A stretch of DNA of 64,000 bases, taken from positions 5,245,322 through 5,309,321 of the forward strand of contig NC_060062.1 in the NCBI RefSeq assembly GCF_020283565.1, written 5' to 3'. Position numbers and translations under genes: made by a program. This DNA comes from Trifolium pratense. Lineage: Eukaryota; Streptophyta; Magnoliopsida; Fabales; Fabaceae. The notes below the pieces were generated by a model. It worked only from the letters and a program-made list of their open reading frames with translations, did not search any database and was not told the DNA's origin. The stretch's first letter is position 1, and every line of letters starts with the position of its first letter. This document shows positions 59,010 to 64,000 of this stretch, one piece after another.

Positions 59010-62000
59010 TCAGCCAATTAGCAGTTGCCTAGATCTTTTAGCTTTAGTTCTTTGATCTTCACCCTCATCCAATTTCCTCCTCAAGTTTTTCAGATCATCT
59101 TCACTAACCAAACCATTCAGTGTTTTATTCAATGCATAAGCCTCGCCCATTTTCCTTTTACACTCTTTACTTGCAGAGTCGTGAGAAACAACTGAAAACA
59201 CAACTTGTACAACATAAGCAAGGATAATATATACTGAACCCCATGTAAACACAAACATAACAAAAACATGTCAATTTGATCAGGAAAATTAGTTTTAGAA
59301 TTATAAGATTATGTAATTTATGTGTGTCTGTAATGAGATCACACAACTTGTATTTATAATGATGTTACAACAAATACATTGAATCACAATAAACAAGCAC
59401 TATCCTAGGAAGTTGTATAATATTAGGAATACTAATAATCAATCTAGGAAATCTACAGATTCTTAATTCTAACAAGAATAAAATTAGATAAGTAAACACA
59501 CACAAGAACACAAATGATTGATCGCGTAGTTCAATCAATTGTGCCTAAAGTTTCTGAAACAGATTGGCTGCTGTTACAGGGCACAATGCACCACTACGCA
59601 CAAGCGTCATTGGACTTATGAGTAAATATGAGCCATACTCAACAATATGTTCTAAAGGTTATTTAAGCTACCTATTTTTGGCTATTCACATGCATATATT
59701 TATAAAATATATGCAAATTCGAAAATGATAATAACCCTCAGATATCAGGGTCATAAGAAACTACAAAGAAGAAAGAATTATTAGCAATAAATATATCAAA
59801 GAATAATTGAAAATTACAACAGTCACTCAGATGTTGGAGACATAGATATAATTGGTCGAGCTTTGTGACCAATCGTGGTTATCTTCTTACTTTAGAACTA
59901 GATTTGCTATTCTAACACTAGATGACTGAACTGACCTGGCATTGGGTAGTCTTTTCCAATTATGCAATTTGCTTTGGCCTGAATGCTTGGAGGAGCAGTC
60001 CATGGTTCATAGATGTACGCCTTGGGCATATCTGCTGACACACACACTAAATTTTAAGTACTAAACCTTATCAATGAGAACTTACTGGATAATAGAAGAT
60101 GGTGAACATTAGGGAACTTAAAATTACCTTTTAAGACTGGGAGAAAATTCCTAATATAGTCACCATTAGGGTCATACTTCTTACCAAATGTGGTTGGAGA
60201 ATAAGTACGATTATACTGATCATCATAGACAAAAACATGCAAAAATTCAGGATTCAACCACTGAGACAGAAGATCTAATCAGAACTAGTTCAAACCTGAT
60301 AAAAGAAAGATGAACATGAGAGCCACATCCAGTTTCCATTATTAATTGCCCAATCTGAATCAATTAGAAGCCTATCAAAGACATCACGTCCTTTTTCCCA
60401 ATGAACAAACTGTAACAAACAGAAAAACAACATTGGTATAGAATAACAGAGTACAAAAAAAGATGGCATGCTTGAGAGTATCAATGCCATATACCAGATC
60501 ACCTCGAGTTAAAAAACACGCAACAGAATGTCGTGCCAAATGATGCATCCAACCCCATTGACGTAGCTACAACAGAAAAAAAATGTTTTCAAATGTATTT
60601 TCTGAATGAGAAGGCTAATAAAAGCATCATAGTACACTCGGTTTGAGGCATGGAATTTCAAAGTAATACGCCCATTTATAATTGCTTTATTTGGAAACGG
60701 ATGTCAAAACCCAAACCTGAACCATGATGGCATCAATCCAAGGAAATCCTGTCTTGGCATCTCTCCAAGCCTCCAGAAGTTTATCATCGTCCTTCCAAGG
60801 AATCTACAAATTGTAATAAGAAATTTCATAACAACATTTATAATGATTAATAAGTATTTTGCTTTTAACAAAGGAGTATCAATAATTAGAGAACAACCAC
60901 AAAGTATCAATAGTACTCGCGAAGCATAAACATAATAATCTTCTTCTTTTTTTTTGCATAAAGAGAGGGGCAAATATCAAGAAAAATAAAATTACATGAA
61001 TATAACACGAGGAGTAGAAACTCCCATCACATCATCTAAGCACAACTGCTCTAAACTAGTCGGAGGCGCATCAAAGTAAGAGAAACCTTGCATCTCACAT
61101 CCCAATGAAGCTATAGCATTCGCAACCTTATTTGCTTCCCCATATACATGAGAAACTCGAACATTCCAATTCATTTGAATTAGACGACGAATTCTACTTA
61201 TCAAAATGCGACCATGAGCATTACCAACTTCTACACCCTCAAGACCACTCACCACCACCGATGAATCAACCTGCAACTCAATGTTTGTGTAACCTTGTCG
61301 CCTAGCTAAACACAAACCTTCGTACACTCCCCAAAGCTCCGCTAAATAAGCACTAGCTCTCCCAACATTTTTCGCAAAGCCTCCTTTCCATACACCACTA
61401 GAATCTCGGAAGACACCACCACATCCAGCCACACCTCATAACAAGGCACCATCCGTATTGAGACATATCCAATCCTGCTGAGGTGCTTCCCATCGGACAT
61501 CAACACGTCTTCTTGATCCCTTCAAAGCCACATCTGATGTTGGTTTAGCTTTATAGTAATAATCCACACTTCATGATCTCTATCTGTGTGTGAAGAGGTC
61601 TCACAAAATTTGCATCAAACTTGAGTCTATTTCTCCACCTCCATAAGTAATAACATGTAGTAGCCCACACCACTTTCCATTCCACACTGTCAGCTACTGT
61701 GACAGTAACTTTCAAATTGCTAACAACCCAATCATAATAATCACAAGTAAAAAAACTCCAATCTCCCCCTTAATGGAACTAGTTGCTTCCAAGTATCATA
61801 AGCCACCGAACAGTCACGCATCACATGAATCGTTGTTTCTTCAATGCCAACACAATGCTCCCAATATGGATCACCATGACCCCAACGACTACAAATGTTG
61901 TTTGTTAGTAATCTTCCATACATTAGCTGCCAGACAAAGCAACGCATTCGCTCCGGTACATCAAGTAGTCAGATACACTTCCATATTGAATCAGATATCA

Positions 62001-64000
62001 TTTCATGGTGACCCTGAAGCATCGAATACGCGCTCGACACTGAAAATCGGCCTAGCTTGTCTCCAGGCCAAATTCTCATATCTGCACCATCCTCTCTCAT
62101 CGGAGGGGAAATATCCATAATCTTTTGCATTATCTCTTGGCTAACCAGATCACTCAAACAAGTAACTTTCCATTGTCCCGCATCATCTACCAAATCTGCG
62201 ACAGTCCAGTTACTTATCTCCTCTTGAATGATGTCTATACCAGTAGATAAAACTAATTTATCTCCAACCATTTATCAGTCCATACATTGATTGATCTCCC
62301 ATCACCTAATGACCACCCCTCGAAACGATTTATATTATTCTACGCAGACATTATGCCTTTCCAAATGAACGAATCTGAAGTTTTAGCTATAATGTTACCC
62401 TCTTCAATACGACCTCTTCCATATTTCTCTCTTAGAACCTTACACCACAACTGTCCTTGTGATTTTTGAGCTCCCAGCTCATCTTCATAAGGCATGCATT
62501 ATTCATTGTTGAGAGATTTCGAATGGACAAACCTCCACCAAATCTAGGAAGAGTAAGAATATCCCACTTTATCATATGAAACTTCTTGCCTCCTTCTTCA
62601 TGCCCCCAAATAAACCTTCTCTGGAATCTTTGAATATCTTGAAGAATACTCTTAGGAATTGGTATTGTCATCATAGCATAGACTGGAATAGCTTGAATAA
62701 CAGATCTTGCAAGCGTGACTCTTCCAGCAAACGAAAGATTAGTCGCTTTCCAACCGGACAACTTCATTTAAACTTAATAATCTAGCAATGGTGATATTTA
62801 ATGCTTGGATGCAGAAGTATTTCAATATGCTAATGTACACTATTAAGAATTCCAGACAATAAATGGTGTAAGCTGAAGGCACCTAAAGACAACATATATT
62901 TATTTCTTAAACTTTATGATTTGATCTCTTCTTTTAACTAAAACATAAAATAGATTAATAATATATATTAGTGACCATTAATTGTTGTCGCACCTGCTTG
63001 CATATCCTATTGCCTTTCATCCTATCGAAATTTGGAGTCCCAAAAGCTGCAGTGTAGAAGAAGTCTCGCCACAACAACTGCACGTGTCAACATGACAACA
63101 TCTTTAGTTTCTTAAAAGTTGAGCTCAGAAAAAACAATAAAGTAATGATTTCCGGAGAAAATTGTGACCTGTCCTAGAAGAGACACAGGTGGTGAAGTAT
63201 GTTTTGGCAAAATTTTATATACATCTTGAATGCGTTGGTAGAAATATCTGGAAGAGAGACAACCAAACTGCCAAGAAGATAGAAAAACAAGAAAGAAGAA
63301 AAGAACCCAAGGTCCAATTAAGATTAGTAGTTCAATCAAGCAAAAGAGACAAGTTAAGAAATTCAGGTTTTACAGTTTTTGACTTACTTTCAAGTAAGGT
63401 GATAAAATAGTTGTTGCTGGCTTAAGAAATGCAGATGGATTACCCTTGGGTTTTTCAAAGTTTGCTACCCAATTCTGAAATCACAAAACAAGAAATATAC
63501 AGAAGAAAGAAAAAACTTAAACAGTATGTTATATTACAAGCAGTTGATCTTTCAGCAAGAAACATTAATTTTTTATGTAAACGCTAATGAGTTGGCATCG
63601 CTAGTCGTGAATTGCAGCAGCTTACAGCCTTTCATTTTATAATACTATAATGTTAAAAAAACCTTGTCTTTCATGCATTCTTCCAATCTTTTCAATGCTT
63701 CTGATTCACCACCTTTGAAAGGAGAGAACTCCTCCTGAAATTAACTCCTGTCATTAGGTCCTCCTGAAGGATTATGATAATTAGGGATGGTTATAGGTCA
63801 GGCCGACCGACAGAGGCCTATGGCCTAGCCTATGTCAGGTTCAAGACAGATTATTTATTTTTAAATACACAAGGCCGATACTTTTTAGAAGCCTATTTAA
63901 CTTCTCTCATTAGGTACTCCTGAAGGGTTATAATCTTAAAATATAATATGCGTACCAGTTTAGCATCTCCATATCCAAGGTCTTTGATGGTTGGAACTTC
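59010..64000 (-). CDS. UVR3: (6-4) DNA photolyase, C-terminal part (11 exons; 5' end outside window)
   Basis: Flavoenzyme that uses blue light to reverse (6-4) pyrimidine photoproducts in DNA. Exons: 64000-63956, 63734-63663, 63474-63388, 63267-63169, 63077-62994, 60803-60717, 60566-60495, 60409-60296, 60215-60128, 60031-59936 and 59191-59010; together 341 residues in one frame. Visible FAD-domain landmarks: [94 protein letters not shown] and [20 protein letters not shown]. The two His of HLARH are the pair needed for (6-4) repair in the family, which separates it from CPD photolyases. C-terminus [18 protein letters not shown] is basic and could aid nuclear import. The antenna domain lies beyond the window. 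The 2.2-kb intron 60804-62993 contains a LINE. Confidence 0.95.
60942..62774 (-). mobile_element. 5'-truncated LINE in a UVR3 intron
   Basis: Minus-strand pieces in order: end of the reverse transcriptase region ([20 protein letters not shown], then [20 protein letters not shown]), a linker ([18 protein letters not shown]), the zinc-binding motif ([20 protein letters not shown]) and an RNase H-like domain ([37 protein letters not shown]). Frames are interrupted at several points. A T tract at 60946-60955 is the tail. TAATAATCT at 60933-60941 and 62775-62783 is a probable target duplication. Inserted in the same orientation as the host gene. Confidence 0.85.

Noticed and set aside
61773..62120. 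115-codon plus-strand ORF in the UVR3 intron
   Set aside because: Antisense shadow of the LINE zinc-binding and linker region.

Overview
The window is plant nuclear DNA: AT-rich, with multi-exon genes carrying GT-AG introns, transposon debris and no operons. It most likely comes from a legume of the inverted-repeat-lacking clade (Medicago, pea or clover type). The best evidence is a two-exon gene for a nodule cysteine-rich (NCR) peptide at 11.3-11.6 kb. All exon joins were made by eye from splice signals, reading-frame continuity and recalled family sequences; no search was run.

Layout. 0.2-2.4 kb: RanBP2-type zinc-finger gene (-). 2.4-9.4 kb: no gene, but two short Mutator-type MITEs with perfect 9-bp target duplications and a GC-rich fold-back element. 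9.4-10.2 kb: LEA group 3 gene (+) behind three CACGTG boxes. 11.3-11.6 kb: NCR peptide gene (-). 13.7-17.1 kb: NPF1-type transporter (+) with one altered residue in its proton-coupling motif. 17.6-18.9 kb: truncated copy of the 5' part of the WDR43 gene located 18 kb further on. 19.1-20.0 kb: frameshifted, catalytically degenerate Werner-like exonuclease relative (-). 20.3-22.4 kb: F-box gene with a frame conflict, plus a broken tandem copy. 22.7-30.6 kb: a 717-bp Mutator MITE, Ty3/gypsy and Ty1/copia wreckage, and a Stowaway-like MITE.

30.7-38.2 kb: WDR43/UTP5, a ribosome-biogenesis WD40 gene (-), 12 coding exons and a leader intron. 38.4-39.5 kb: two SINEs, one split by a Harbinger-like MITE. 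39.9-50.3 kb: isochorismatase-family hydrolase (+) whose 8-kb first intron holds a 183-bp tandem array of about 13 units. 51.3-56.6 kb: cytochrome c oxidase subunit 5b (-). 57.0-58.1 kb: a 5'-truncated LINE with a SINE nested in it, both with 17-bp target duplications. 59.0-64.0 kb: 3' part of a (6-4) photolyase gene, UVR3 (-), running off the window and holding a second LINE in an intron.

The genes are independent housekeeping, stress and symbiosis loci. From memory, five or six of them match Arabidopsis chromosome 3 genes that lie close together (At3g15620 UVR3, At3g15640 COX5b, At3g15670 LEA, At3g15680 zinc finger; At3g16180 NPF1.1, At3g16190 isochorismatase), so the window looks like a conserved syntenic block invaded by transposons and lineage-specific genes. 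I found no CRISPR array, rRNA or convincing tRNA gene.
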